Notes: generated by a model not told the origin, from the letters alone. A DNA stretch of 64,000 nucleotides from Prosopocoilus inquinatus (GCA_036172665.1 CM069880.1:7938501-8002500); one strand, 5' to 3'. Positions 35,742 through 48,365 are shown, counted from the first letter of the stretch. A program made the numbers and translations.

Positions 35742-38087
35742 ATGGCTGAAAGTAAGGAAGAAGTGCAAGACTTCCTCGAGAACACGTTAAATTTAAATAG
35801 GCACGTAGAAGAATCGATAGAACTGACCACCATCACCAACGCACCGAACTCAGCGAACCAGATAAAAGCGAAAACTAGTGTTATTCCGGACAGGGGCACC
35901 TGGGCTAGCAAATTAGACTTTATTTTATCTGTCGTGGGGTTGGCCATTGGCTTAGGAAACGTCTGGAGGTTTCCTTATCTCTGTTACAAAAATGGTGGCG
36001 GTGCTTTCCTCGTACCTTACTTCATCACGTTATTTCTCGCCGGTATTCCCATGTTCTTTCTAGAACTAGCGTTAGGACAAATGATGACTATAGGAGGACT
36101 TGGAGTCTTTAAAATCGCGCCGATTTTCAAAGGTAACTCAATTAAGTTGAAGACCTTCAAAGTTTTCATAAATTTTTCCTTGTAGGTATTGGATACGCTG
36201 CTGCTGTTATGTCATGCTGGATGAATATTTATTACATCGTCATCTTGGCCTGGGCAATTTTCTATTTTTTTATGTCCCTGAGGTCAGGTAAAGTACTAAT
36301 TAACAAACTTTTCTGTTTGTAAAAAAAAACTTAGATAATCGAGGTTGTTAAATTCAGATGTACCATGGAGGACGTGCAGTAACTACTGGAACACCCAAAA
36401 TTGTGTTAACCCCTACGATCGGGGGTCGCTTCTATGCTGGGAACAATACACCATTAATAACACGTTCACAAAATTCTGCGCTGTTAACCCACACAGCAAC
36501 GTCTCAGTATCAGATCTAACGGATCCAGTCAAAGAATTTTGGGAGTAAGTACCTTTCTTTTGAATTTCGAGTATTTATCATTATTTTCTAGACGGCGAGC
36601 TCTGATGATTTCCGAAGGTATTGAACACATAGGAGGCATCAGATGGGAATTGGCAGGGACTTTGCTTTTGGTTTGGGTGGTCTGCTACTTCTGCATTTGG
36701 AAAGGAGTGAAATGGACGGGAAAAGTGGTTTATTTCACAGCACTTTTCCCCTACGTTCTTTTAACCATCTTATTGATACGTGGCGTGACACTTCCAGGGG
36801 CAAGCGAGGGCTTAAAGTATTACTTGATGCCCAACCTATCCAAACTAAGAGAATCCGAAGTTTGGATCGATGCAGTCACCCAAATCTTTTTTTCTTATGG
36901 CCTAGGGCTTGGCACTCTCGTGGCTTTGGGGAGTTATAACAAATTCACTAACAACGTATACAAGTAATAATTTCAGCAGGGAAACCAGGCTGGTTTTATT
37001 GGGTTGCTTTTTAGGGACGCTTTGATAGTTTGTTCTGTAAATTCCAGCACGAGCATGTTCGCCGGGTTTGTCATTTTTTCCGTCGTTGGCTTCATGGCGC
37101 ATGAACAACAGAAACCAGTGGCCGAAGTAGCAGCTTCAGGTAATACAAAAAATATCTAAGTAGAACAATTTTTATTTTATTTTGTTTTATTTGTTTTAAT
37201 GCAGGTCCAGGTTTGGCATTCTTAGCGTACCCTTCAGCTGTTTTGCAATTGCCTGGCTCTCCTCTGTGGTCCTGCCTATTTTTCTTTATGATTCTCCTCA
37301 TTGGCCTGGATTCGCAGTTTTGTACCATGGAAGGTTTTGTTACTGCAATCATCGATGAGTGGCCTCACCTTCTTCGACGTAGGAAAGAGATTTTTATAGC
37401 AGTTGTTTGCCTACTATCTTACTTGGTTGGGTTATCTTGCATATCACAGGTCTGTTTTGGGGGGGAGGGTTCTCGGAAAAATATGTTTTTTTCTCTTTGA
37501 AATTTTAAGGGTGGAATGTACGTGTTTCAAATACTCGATTCATACGCAGTCAGTGGATTTTGTCTGCTGTTTTTAATCTTCTTCGAGTGCATTGCGATAT
37601 CTTGGGCTTTTGGCGTGAATAGATTTTATGATGGCATAAAGGAAATGATTGGATATTACCCGATGAAATGGTGGAAATTTTGTTGGACTGTTACTACTCC
37701 AGTTATATGTGTTGTAAGTAAGCCCGGTTGCTCGGCCGAAGAACTCCCATTTAATTATTTTATATGTTTATTTACAGGGTGTATTTATATTTAACTTGAT
37801 TCAATGGACGCCGGTGAAATATTTAAATTATGAATTTCCTTTCTGGGCTCATCTTTTCGGTTGGTTCACAGCATTAACCTCGATGCTTTGCATTCCCGGA
37901 TACATGATATACAGTTGGTTAACAACGCCCGGAGATAGAAAATCGGTAATAATTCAACACAAGCAGATTTTCTCTAATGATTTTATGTTTTCTACTTCAG
38001 AAAATGAGATCGTTGGTGCGAATAGATGATGATGTACCATCCCTTAGACTGAAAATGCAACAAACAGCGTACGTTTCCGATGTGTAA
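35742..38087 (+). CDS. Gat: Sodium/chloride-dependent GABA transporter
   Basis: SLC6 (SNF) transporter; complete at 626 aa. Exons are 35742-36132, 36186-36287, 36358-36544, 36592-36963, 37015-37139, 37205-37449, 37510-37713, 37778-37945 and 38001-38087, all phase-consistent. It takes up GABA at the plasma membrane with Na+ and Cl-. Visible hallmarks are TM1 [20 protein letters not shown], the ELALGQ segment, and the large extracellular loop 2 with its cysteine pair ([10 protein letters not shown]) and an N-glycosylation site (NNTF). TM6 to TM8 show [18 protein letters not shown] and [12 protein letters not shown]. The C-terminus is [15 protein letters not shown]. The closest recalled relative is insect Gat; wording is near-identical through loop 2 to TM8. 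The family is certain; GABA over other substrates is very likely. Confidence 0.95.
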
Positions 38088-39591
38088 CAAACTGAAGCAA
38101 CATTTTCAGTGTTTTTTGAAGTTAGAAAAGATGAGTGTTTACAAGATTCGCTTAAGTGTTCGTTGTATTTATGCGTTCTTTTTTGTTCCGCAGGCTCTAT
38201 TTAAAATAGTTAATTTATATACAGTATGTTTCGTTTTTTCAGTCCACTTATAAAAAAAATGTTACAACATAATTATAAGCAAGTAAAACATGTATCATTC
38301 ACATAGATGTTATTTGAGTAGCGTTCAAAACTTAGCAATCATGTATTTTTTTTTTTAAACAAATCCCAAAAGCAGTATTTAATATTTATATGTCACATAC
38401 ATACACTAGGAAATAAGGTTTTAATCTGTGTAGTCCAACCTAAAATTTCAGTTACTTTTAACTAGATTTTTTGTTTGTTTATGTAGATACGCAAAACGTG
38501 CGTTTGCAAAAATTAGGTGTTTTGATTTCTTCTCCTTTTTTTCACGAGCGCAAAGTTACCTATACTTTTAGACGTAGCATAGCTAAATTTATTTAAATTA
38601 CCTATTCTAGGATTTAATTAAACTAAAGATTAGTCGGTAGCTTTAGTCGTAGCTTTCTTCCGTTTAACATATTCTATTATGTATAAATAAATTAAGTGAC
38701 ATATAGCGTAATCTAAGTAAATGTTTAGAGTTAAAGAAACTGTATCATTTGTTTAATATAATATAATAAGTAATAAATAGGAATTAGGATTCAAATTTTG
38801 ATGATTTTTATTTTTTTAATTCCTAGCATTTGTTCCCTGTTCCAAAACATAACATATAAAAAGAAAAGAAACAGCGGAAAAATTTGCTAACTTGTAATGA
38901 TTTAATATAATAACCAATGGGGAAATAGGATAACAATAGGATTAAAAAAATTTCGAGATATCAAAGTGACGACGCATTTATAATTAACTGCTTTAGGAAA
39001 TTAAAATATTAACTATAAATATCTACTATTACTTCGATAATAAATATGTGTTAGTGAACCACTCCGTATATGTTCTAGCTCTTGTTTAAGAAAGACCACA
39101 GAATAAGTAGAAATAATTGAATTAAATTTAAGTAAAAAAAAAAATGTGTAATGAAATGACAGTTCGAATTTCAATAACTATATATACCACATGTACATAT
39201 TTAAATACTGGTTGTCTCAAAAATAGTGTCGCATACATCTAACCAATCCGACTGTAAAATTACAAACAAAATTTTCCAGTGTTGGTTATTTTTCAGGTTT
39301 CAAGAGTATGGAGCTGCATATACAGATTTTAATAATATTTTTTCTTCAAAAATGTCGGCGGCAACTATTTAAAGTGGTCCAAAATTAAACAAAAAATTAT
39401 TAAAATAATTTGTTTTTAATGATAAAAAAAATAATAGACGTTTTCAAACGTCAAAAGAAATATCTTCGCATTCTATAAGGACTGATAACGCAAGATTATA
39501 AATGATGGACGTATTTTCGAGATGTCCTATACCTGTCATTCCATGCATATTTATTTGGTCATGGATTGTTATTGCAAACACATATAAAACA

Positions 39592-39957
39592 TTCAACAAA
39601 AGAAAAGAAAACACCTCCAGTTAGCCTTGCAAACAAAAACACTAGTACGTATCGTAGATTGAACTAAACAGGTGCTGTTGTGATTGCAAGATCTGTCAAA
39701 ATATAAAATTTAGGTTATGTGAAGCATGTTATGTATCCTTTTAAGTAAAAAAGTGTTAAAAATGTTTCTCTAGCTTTGGCGCCTTCCACCCCCAAATATG
39801 AAATTTAATTCGCAGATATTTCAAATACAAGCTAGATTTTATCGATAAATAAACAAGTTTGTAATGTTAATAAATTTTTGACATATAAGCTAGGACATAC
39901 GATTTTTTGCAAGGCTAACTGGAGGTGTTTCTTTTTATTTCCTTTTTTTTTGTTGAA
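39592..39957. mobile_element. 366-bp TIR element, CACCTCCAGTTAGCC arms
   Basis: TTCAACAAAAGAAAAG followed by CACCTCCAGTTAGCCTTGCA at the left is inverted at the right (TGCAAGGCTAACTGGAGGTG, then GTTGAA). TIRs are about 50 bp with a non-coding centre. Confidence 0.8.
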
Positions 39958-41056
39958 ACCCCGATATATAAAACATAAGATACCATTCAGAACCGAATTT
40001 AGCAACGAGTAACCAAACGAGACTGTTTAAAAAATCATTATTTAAAACCGTATTAAACACACTAAGCTGGAACGTGTGAAATGGAAAGCATCTTTAAATG
40101 AATTTACATAAATTAAAGAATCAATTTCCGCCCAATTTTTTTTGTGTTTTGCAATCTTATTAAATGAATTAATCGTTTCAAAGTGTTTATGATTTAAAAA
40201 CAATATTTTCAACAGCAAAAGGACTAACACTTTTAAATAATTCAAGTAAAATCATTTTGTTTGTTTTAAATGTTATTTCTTGAGGAATCATTTATTAAGA
40301 AAAACAACCCCAAAAAATATACAGCATGTCTCAGAAAAAATATTCCTAATTTTCAGAAGTAGTAGAGGGCAAGTAATTAAGCAACTGTTATTAAGAAAGT
40401 TGTGGCCGCAAATAGTTCCACGTTAGGTTAAAATGAAATAAAGAAAATGAAGATTAGAAATAACCTCAATGCCAAAAAATAATTTTTATATTTATTCTCA
40501 GCAACCACAAAATTTTAATTAATTTCAACTTATTATGAAAAATGAAAAATTACTAAAACTGTTCAAAATTATGGCCTCCATTTTGAATATATAAATTATA
40601 ACGACGCGAATTAATTCTTCTAAATAACTGGGGACGATAGCGAATGGTATCAAACGCAAGAACAATTCTCGCTACTAATTCCTCTTCTGAGTTGATTAGT
40701 GTTGTAGACGATCGATTTAATTTAAATTTTTTAAATATATGAAAAAATTGCATTGCCTTTGCTCTTAAATTTATAAAAAAATTCTACCCAGAGAACATTA
40801 ATTTAAATTTTAGAAGTAAATTTATTTACAAGAAAAATGTATAGCTACAAAAAGTAACACTAGGGTATACAGTTTTGATTAAAAATATTGTCGATTTCTA
40901 ACCAGATGTAAAAAAAAGTTTTACTAATATAAAGGTAGGGGTATTTTCACAAAACAAAATGCTGAAAGTATTTCGAAGAGAAAAGTTAAAATGGAAGAGC
41001 AAATTTAAATAAAAAATTGAGAATATAAGTTTTAACCGTTTAAACTTATTTACAAT

Positions 41057-41178
41057 ATGTACTGCGACGCACAACTTAAATGATACTAGTGCTTGTGAAC
41101 CACACCCTTAAGAACATGCAGCGTAAGGGCTATGAAACTGTCAAATGGTATCATTTGTGGTGAGCATCATTGTACATA
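41057..41178. mobile_element. Short MITE, family M1, copy 1
   Basis: The ends ACAACTTAAATGATAC and GTATCATTTGTGGTGAG pair. The centre CACCCTTAAGAACATGCAGCG is shared with 47464-47583. Confidence 0.65.
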
Positions 41179-41219
41179 CAGGCTGCGTTACTTAAGGCGG
41201 CTTCCTTCATATTTCTTAT

Positions 41220-42788
41220 CTATTATTTGATGTTTTACAGATTAGATGTTTATTAAAATTCGGCATTTAAATTTTACAGTATCGTTACATAATAATAATA
41301 ATACCTCTATGGAACAGAAAACAATTTCCACCTCAAACATATTCCTATTTTTTTACACAGGGTGATTCATAACTCCAACGTTTATTTTACTCGGTTAGTT
41401 TAAATGGAACACCCTATATTTTATTACTGAATTTAATAGGCCTCTGATTAAGCTTTATAATGATATACAGTTCAGTATGAGTTTCCCAACAAGCCTACAC
41501 ACAGTAAGATGTCAAATTCGTAGATTCATAAATCAGCAATTATTCCATCTTCCAATGGAATATTTTGTCTATAATTTAGTTTTATTTTAATTAAAAAATC
41601 TATATTGAGACTATTTGTACTTTAAGTCAGTTAAAAATTTATATTTATTTCATTTGTAATATAAAAAAAAAACTGTATGCATACTTTTATTTAATACCAC
41701 CCTAGCTCCAAGCTTTCTGGTTTGTCGCAGAGTTGTAATGGTTGGTAATTATGATCATTAACTGTGACTGCGACCGTCTTACTACATGTTTACCTTCATT
41801 GCCTTACAAGCTAAGGAAATACAGAAACACCAATTCCACCAAATAGTAACAGACAAAAATCCTAGCTCTCACATAGAACTTGCACTGGCAGTGGCGATCG
41901 AATCCACGCCTGAAGATGCCCCCCAGCCCCCGCTCCAAGTGTCAGTTCCGTTGTCTACGAAGCTGATGCTTCAGTCCTAAAATTTTAATTTTAATTTTAT
42001 CAACACTATCTGATTATTTTAAATAAGACAACACCAACAACAACAACAATATCAATAAAGATACCAATAAAAATAACAGTAATAATACAAATAACTATAA
42101 CATGTGATTTAAATGTGAAGCAATCTCTTTGTCATAGAAAACAATTATGTAAAGAGGACCATGATTATCATTTTGAACATTTTCTATATTGTTATTAATG
42201 TTAAATCAATTGTTATTATTATGATTATGGTTATAATCTAACGGAAATTTCCAATGTTATTATTATTGTTGCGTTCCTTAGCGTAACTTAATCTTACTTA
42301 AAATAATCAGGCAATGTTGGTAAAATAAATTAAAAAAAATTAAGTATGCATTTCGTTTGTGATGTCATAAATTAAATGATTGTCATTTTTAACAGACTAG
42401 AAACTAGAAACAGACTCAATACAGATTTTCTAAATAAAGTCAACGATATTATAGACAAAATATCCCATTGGAAGACGGAATAATGCTGTTTTATAAATTT
42501 ACAAATTTGACATCTTACTGTGTGTAGGTTTGTTGTGTAACACATACTGAACCGTATATCATTGTAAAGCTTAATCAAAGACCTACTAAATTCAGTAATA
42601 AAATATAGGCAGTTCCATTTAAACTAACCGAGTAAAATAAACATCGGAGCTATGAATCACCCTGTGTAAAATAATAGGTATATGTTCGAGATGGAAATTG
42701 TTTTCTGTTCCATAGAGGTTACGTAATGTTACTGTAAATTTTAAATGCCGAATTTTAATAAACATCTAATCTGTAAAACATCAAATAG
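41220..42788. mobile_element. 1.57-kb foldback element
   Basis: Arms of about 370 bp pair. At the left they show CTATTATTTGATGTTTTACA, CAGGGTGATTCATAA, TTTAAATGGAACACC and TGTGTGTAGG-type words; their inverses appear in reverse order up to 42788. The centre (about 41640-42440) has AAT/CAA simple repeats and one 64-residue open frame without recognisable content. Confidence 0.8.
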
Positions 42789-42901
42789 CATTTTTTTACA
42801 TTGAAATGTCAATATCCCAAAAATTATTAGGTTTAGGTACATAACATCCTTATAATAAATTTATCTACTCTGAAAGACGAATCGAAATAATCCATAATAT
42901 A

Positions 42902-42963
42902 CAGTACGTTCCATTAAAAAAAAAACACAACTTTGGTCTGGCACAGCCACATGGAACACACTG
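42902..42963. mobile_element. Minimal 62-bp TIR element flanked by TA
   Basis: CAGTACGTTCCATT at the left and ATGGAACACACTG at the right are imperfect inverses, each adjoining TA. It is a tiny relative of the CAGGGTGTTCC-ended elements. Confidence 0.5.
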
Positions 42964-43782
42964 TATAATTGTAACTAATTTTAAATCATGCATCTATACT
43001 ACAGGTAAGTAATAGCGAAAACAGATTTAAAAGATCTGCATTAATATAGGCGCTGTCCACCAAATATATTGGCCCACCCTATATAATTGTTGTTATTAAC
43101 GTTTAAATGTTTTTTTAGTAGATACATAAGTACATGAGAAATTTTTCTTTTTTTCTTTTTAAACTAAGATAAATCTAATTTGGTTAACATCATTGAAAAT
43201 GGGGACGTCTGAGATCGGCTGAGATTGCTTTTCATTTCGAAAATATTTAATAATAATTTGAATTTCATTTGGAAAGAATAAATCGCAGATCATTTCAAAA
43301 TTCTCTTACCTTTTCACTAACACTGGCGTATTCCAGAATCTAGAGGCGCTACGTAATCACATATATTTTATAATAAATAATCTATTGCAATAAATAATTA
43401 AAAATTCGCTAAGAGAAGCTCACACATCCACTACTAATATCTGATGTTACTGATGACAAAGTCCGATCAGTGGATCAGTCAATAAAAAGACAGCCATGGA
43501 ATAACTCAAGTTGTTTTTGTGTATTTTTTTATCCACTTCTGAGGATACTTGCACGCCGGGAAAAGCGAGAATTTTATCTCTTTAAATTATTTTCAATAAT
43601 GCGCACAAAGCGAACTTGAGTAACATTATTTTTTGCTTTAGATGGAAATAAAAAGATCTGAATATAACTTCGAGGTCCCTGAATTTAATTTCATTTAAAA
43701 ATAATGCTTTCATTACCAAGTATCGGATGAAAGTATGGAACTCAATGGGGTCTATTCTGTAACATTGATATCGACTTGATTT

Positions 43783-44195
43783 TGCTATGTTTCAAGTGAC
43801 CTTGCGAAATTGGTATTCTGTAAGTAGTTTCGTAACAACTTACAATCCGTTTGGAGTGTGATATCGAGTTAATATGCATCTCTCTTCAATTTACGGACGA
43901 CAATCAACGTGAAATGTTATGAAATCGTAACAAATTCTCTTCAATTATTGAAGACTATATCAATTGATTGCATATCAATCTTTCAGAATAGCCCTGATTG
44001 GTATGCATATCAATTGATGTGGTTTTCAATACTTGAAGAAAACTTGTTACGATTTCATAACATTTCACGTCGGTTGACGACCGCAAATTGAAGAGAGATG
44101 CATATTAACTCGAGATCACACTTGAAACGGATTGCAAGTTGTTACGAAACTGTTTACAGAATACCAATTTTGCAAGGTCACTAGAAACATAGCAT
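43783..44195. mobile_element. 413-bp near-complete palindrome
   Basis: TGCTATGTTTCAAGTGACC and GAAATTGGTATTCTGTAA at the left pair with the right end. Inner pairs include ATGCATCTCTCTTCAATTT and GAAATGTTATGAAATCG. The short centre lies around 43985. Most of its length is in the arms, so it is a foldback MITE. Confidence 0.85.
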
Positions 44196-44307
44196 AGCTG
44201 AATGTCATTCTCATAAACGGTACGTTAGGTAGGCGATATCCCGATCCTATACTTTGCGTTTGTTACCTCATATTTATCGCATTAATAGCCCTGCGCTCAT
44301 GAACTGG

Positions 44308-44936
44308 CAGTGTTGCCAACTCGATGATTTTTTTTACCAGATCTGGTGATTTTTTTCAAGTGGTTGCGACTTTCCGACATGATTTGCGACGTGTCTCAAA
44401 ACTGGTGACGACAGTTGTGCAAATTTTACAAAAAATCAAAATTGACATAAATAAGTAAAAAAGAAAAAAAGTTCGAGTACATATGCAGTAGTAATTATTC
44501 TAATATTAAGGGTGGTACTCAACATGGTAAAACTTCCCTGTCTTTTTCACTGTTTTAAATTTTTTGATCAACGACAAACAACCAGTTAACGTTTATTCTG
44601 ATATTAAAATGTATTAAAATAAAATGTTAGTGTAAGTTGACAATTAAGAAAGGTAAAACAAAAAGTAAGATGATTCATTAAATAATTCATTTTTAAATAT
44701 TTGTTCGTTTAAAAGAACATTGTTAAACAGCTCGACTTTATGCAATGTATCCAGACGACACAAACAAATTCTATTTAACTTTTTTAACTCACAAATTTAG
44801 ATTACAAATACTGTCTTGTATTCAGTATAAAAGTTTAGGGATTTTTAGTAGCAACGCTGTCTCAATTTGGTGATTTCTGGTGATTTCTAAAATGGGAAAT
44901 TGAGATTTTTCATTTTTTATTCTGTTGGCAACACTG
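44308..44936. mobile_element. hAT-type non-autonomous element with 8-bp target duplication
   Basis: The ends are CAGTGTTGCCAAC and GTTGGCAACACTG, exact inverses. They are flanked by the direct repeat TGAACTGG at 44300-44307 and 44937-44944. An 8-bp duplication and a CAGTG-type terminus fit the hAT superfamily. The 629-bp interior has no transposase. Confidence 0.9.
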
Positions 44937-44994
44937 TGAACTGGCTGTGAGCGTGCGTGTTGCATTCAGGAAACAAAGTGATCGTGAATACTAA

Positions 44995-45450
44995 AGATGG
45001 GTCAGGGAATGAAACCGGTACATTGAAAGCACCCATATGGGTGCATTCACCAGGGTGCATAAGTAAATGCGCCGGGTGCATTCAGAAATTTAAGTTTCCC
45101 GCGCAAACCGAACGAAAAATAACCTATTCTTGATATTATTTAATTGTTTGCAGTGGTTTACAGGTTTATATGTTTCATGGTGGATGGTAGATAGTAAACT
45201 TTTAACTTTACCTGGAACCTTTATAGCTTTAAATCTGAACAAAATAAGTGACTTCTTGAAATGTGTATACAAAATAATTGTCTAGCGATAGTCTATACAA
45301 AATATATTATATTTGGTGTCATTTTGAAGCATTTTTTATGTCTTATGTAAATGTAGGCAAATGGGCAATGCATCCAATACACCGGGTGCATTGTGGGTGC
45401 GTTCCGTGATTCTACCGGTACAAGCGATTACACCACGTGGAATCCCATCT
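44995..45450. mobile_element. AGATGGG-ended element
   Basis: AGATGGG at the left and CCCATCT at the right with ACCGGTA / TACCGGT inside. GGGTGCATT words repeat within both halves. CTAA directly abuts both outer ends. It starts 59 bp after the hAT element ends. Confidence 0.55.
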
Positions 45451-45838
45451 CTAAATATTCATACAAATGTCCTAAGCTTGTTCATTATTAATTTAAAGTG
45501 AATGCGTTTTCTCAGAAAGAAGGCAATCGTGTTTCAGTGCATAGAAATAAATATTTGTAAACAATGTCAATGCCAAATGGTCTTTAGCGCTTAATTTTTT
45601 TTAAATTTATTTTTGTTATAGAAAATAAGGCAGTTGATTTGTTTAAGTAAAGAAGAGGTGGCATTAATAATCCAGCAATCTCCCTCTCACTTTTCTTAAT
45701 CAGGGGCGGATTTAGACATAGTATTTATGAGCTGCAGCCCAGGGTATCCAATTCTTTTTTTCTTTGGACATGTCCCGAATATTCAAAGACAAGAACTTAG
45801 AAGTTGGCAACCCTACCCGAAGCATCTAAAACCTAATG

Positions 45839-45948
45839 GCGCTTTGGACTGAATGCTCTAAGATTATTTCCATACTCTGTTTTTACATGAGGTTAAAACA
45901 AGATGAAGATACTCTGAGAGCAGCCCAGAGCAGTTAGTCGAAGACGCC
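45839..45948. mobile_element. MITE family M2, copy 1
   Basis: The ends GGCGCTTTGGACTGA and TTAGTCGAAGACGCC pair. The inner TTTTTACATGAGGTTAAAAC is shared, inverted, with the copy at 60606-60726. Confidence 0.75.
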
Positions 45949-46050
45949 ATAATTATATCTAAACACGCGCATCTTGAAATGTACCTCCGCCACGACATTC
46001 GAATTTTGAAACGCGCCTCAGCTACGCCACCACACTAATTGAGTCATGGA

Positions 46051-46149
46051 GGTTACCCTAGTAAAACGAATGTTTCTGAAACTTTTCAATAACGTCACTT
46101 ACAATGTATATCACATTATTGAAGTGTTTCAGAAACATTCGTGGTTACC
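46051..46149. repeat. 99-bp hairpin
   Basis: CGAATGTTTCTGAAAC pairs with GTTTCAGAAACATTCG, with GGTTACC outside at both ends. Confidence 0.8.
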
Positions 46150-46258
46150 TGTTAGTGTTACACACTCTGTTGGTTTTGCCATACAAAAGGCTTGCGGCCG
46201 GACCGGTTTTCAGTAATACATGTTATATGTATGGCGTCCTCCAGGGGTATAACTCACA

Positions 46259-46516
46259 GGCCCGTATTCTTATCTCATGATTAAAATCCTCTCTAACTAA
46301 AGCCGTGATTAAAATAAACATAAACGATATACCTTTATGCGAATCATATGAGTAAGAGAGTGACGGATAAACGTTGCATGACATTGCCATGATAAATAAG
46401 CGTGTCATTTTCTTACACATTAAATTGACATAAAGGTATATCGCCTCTAATCTATTTTAATTACAACTTGTACCTTAGTTAAAGACAACTTTAATTATGA
46501 GGTGAGAATACGGGCC
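46259..46516. mobile_element. 258-bp TIR element, GGCCCGTATTCT ends
   Basis: GGCCCGTATTCTTA..TCAT..ATTAAA at the left pairs with TTTAAT..ATGAGGTGAGAATACGGGCC at the right, and CGATATACCTTTATG is an inner pair. TIRs are about 80 bp, MITE-like. Confidence 0.8.
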
Positions 46517-46572
46517 ATATACTCTATTTCCGCTTTCGAGTGTCTGCCAGATCACGTTGTACATGCGCAGAA

Positions 46573-47160
46573 AGAGCGAGCATATGTGATGGCGTAATCC
46601 AATGGCTTTTGCTCGTTCGAGGATCAAAAATTCTCACGTTCGAATGAACCGGATTGCACTGTGATGGAGCAACATGTTTACACCATGTCGAGAGAGCAGA
46701 GCATTGTGGAGGGGATGTGTGTAGTGTTGAAATTATCGTTCAAGGAGCACATCTAATCCGATCAAGAGCAATTTTGTTACGAACTGATCCGATATGGCGT
46801 AGCTCTGGAGCGGATTAGACTGCTCTCATTCGAAAACATCATATGAGTACAGTTTACAGTTTACAAAAAGAGCGAGGATATGTGGTGACGTATTCGAATG
46901 GCTTTTGTTCCTTCGAGGATCAAAAATTTGCACGTTCGAATGAACCGGATCGCACTGAAATGGAGCAACATGTTTACACCGTGTTGAGAGAGCAGAGCAT
47001 TGTCGAAGGGATGCGTGTGATCTCGAAATTATCGTTCAAGGAGCACATCTAATCCGATTAAGAGCAATTTTGTTATGAATTGATCCGGTGTGGCGTAGCT
47101 CTGGAACGGATTAGGCTGCTGTCATTTGAAAACGTCATTTGAGTACAGTTTAGAGTTGTC
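46573..47160. repeat. Two-unit tandem duplication, 296-bp period
   Basis: AGAGCGAGCATATGTGATG at 46573 recurs as AGAGCGAGGATATGTGGTG at 46869. The match continues through GAATGAACCGGAT, GGAGCAACATGTTTACACC, AAATTATCGTTCAAGGAGC and GGCGTAGCTCTGGA. The unit is GC-richer than its surroundings. A 69-residue frame exists in the second unit, but the first unit does not preserve it cleanly. Confidence 0.85.
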
Positions 47161-47463
47161 ATTTAAAATATGCATTTTTATTAGTTAGCGCGAACTATGT
47201 TTGCGTTGCAAATTTAACTTAAAAAAAAGTCATTTAATATAGATTTAAGAAGTCCTCATTTTTTTTAACATACCCCGATTTTTCAAAGACAACGTCCCGA
47301 TTTGCGAAACCTAAAAGTTACCAATCCTACATGAAACATCCTAAATCTGATTAGTCCCGACAGTCAGCAACTAACAGATGGCGCTTGTAATCAGGTGTAA
47401 TTTATGTTATTCAGCATAACTTGTTATATTCGATCAAGCAGGTTTTTGTTAGTTTGATTATTG

Positions 47464-47583
47464 TATGGACTACGACGTTCAACTTAAATGATCCTCCTGC
47501 ATGCGAACTACACCCTTAAGAACATTCGGCGTAAGGGCTACGAAAGTGTCAAATGGTATCATTTAAGTTGAGCGTTGTTGTAC
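47464..47583. mobile_element. Short MITE, family M1, copy 2
   Basis: It shares TTCAACTTAAATGAT, CACCCTTAAGAACATTCGGC and GTCAAATGGTATCATTTAAG with 41057-41178, again with paired ends. Confidence 0.65.
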
Positions 47584-48054
47584 GTTATGTTAAAAGTACG
47601 GAAGTGTCACAAAACTCAAAAATATTTCAATTTAAAGTTTTTTATAGGTTAACCAAATGTCATTCCAATGCTCTCCTTATTATAGGAACCTTCCGAAAAT
47701 TTTCGCTAGATGTGAGCCACTCCGTGATTTTTTCGAATATCCAAACACTCTCATCTAGAAATGGACTTCGGCCACAATACGCGTATCTTGGAAAGTACCT
47801 CAGCCAAGGCATAAGCGCCTTACTACTGAGACTAATGACGTCATCCGTTACTATCTTCAGAGAAGTGAAATTATATCTGTAAGCAACTAGTTAACGGCAA
47901 CGTTGCCTTTTGAATTATAACCACTAATCAGATAAATAATCAGATAGAAAAATTGGGTTAATTGGATAGGCCCGCTGACAGTGTTAATCCGAGGCTCTCA
48001 AAGTTAAAGTTCCGTCCCTGTCAGTGCTTAATTTTTTCATTTACTTGTGTTATA

Positions 48055-48261
48055 AGGTGCTTTCTTTCGCCTAAAAGTTTGTATCGTGTTTCGAATAGTT
48101 TGGATTTTTGATTGATTTGAATTTTTGATTGACAGTTCATTTGTAAATAACCATAACCAATCCAAACAAGTTTTAAAAATAGAAAGATTCAAAGGAAAGA
48201 ATGTCTGTTTTTGAATCAAAACTCGTTTGGATCATGATTTTGCAAACGAAATAAAGCACCT
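48055..48261. mobile_element. 207-bp TIR insertion with an empty-site relative in the window
   Basis: It begins AGGTGCTTTCTTTCG and ends CGAAATAAAGCACCT, with ATA on both outer sides. The flanks (GTGCTTAATTTTTT before, ATAAGGCAATCGAT after) match 45580-45690, where GTTATAGAAAATAAGG runs through without the insertion. Confidence 0.8.
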
Positions 48262-48365
48262 ATAGACAATAAGGCAATCGATCTTTTTTAAATAGAGGTG
48301 AGGGGGTTTTAATAATCCAACAATTCAATAATAAATAAATATCTAAATTTGACTTATTTTTTGAT

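Noticed and set aside
41786..41980. 64-residue frame in the 41.2-42.8 kb foldback
   Set aside because: No recognisable domain; it lies in the element centre and is too short to support a transposase.
46843..47052. 69-residue frame in the tandem duplication
   Set aside because: Not preserved in the sister unit and no known family.
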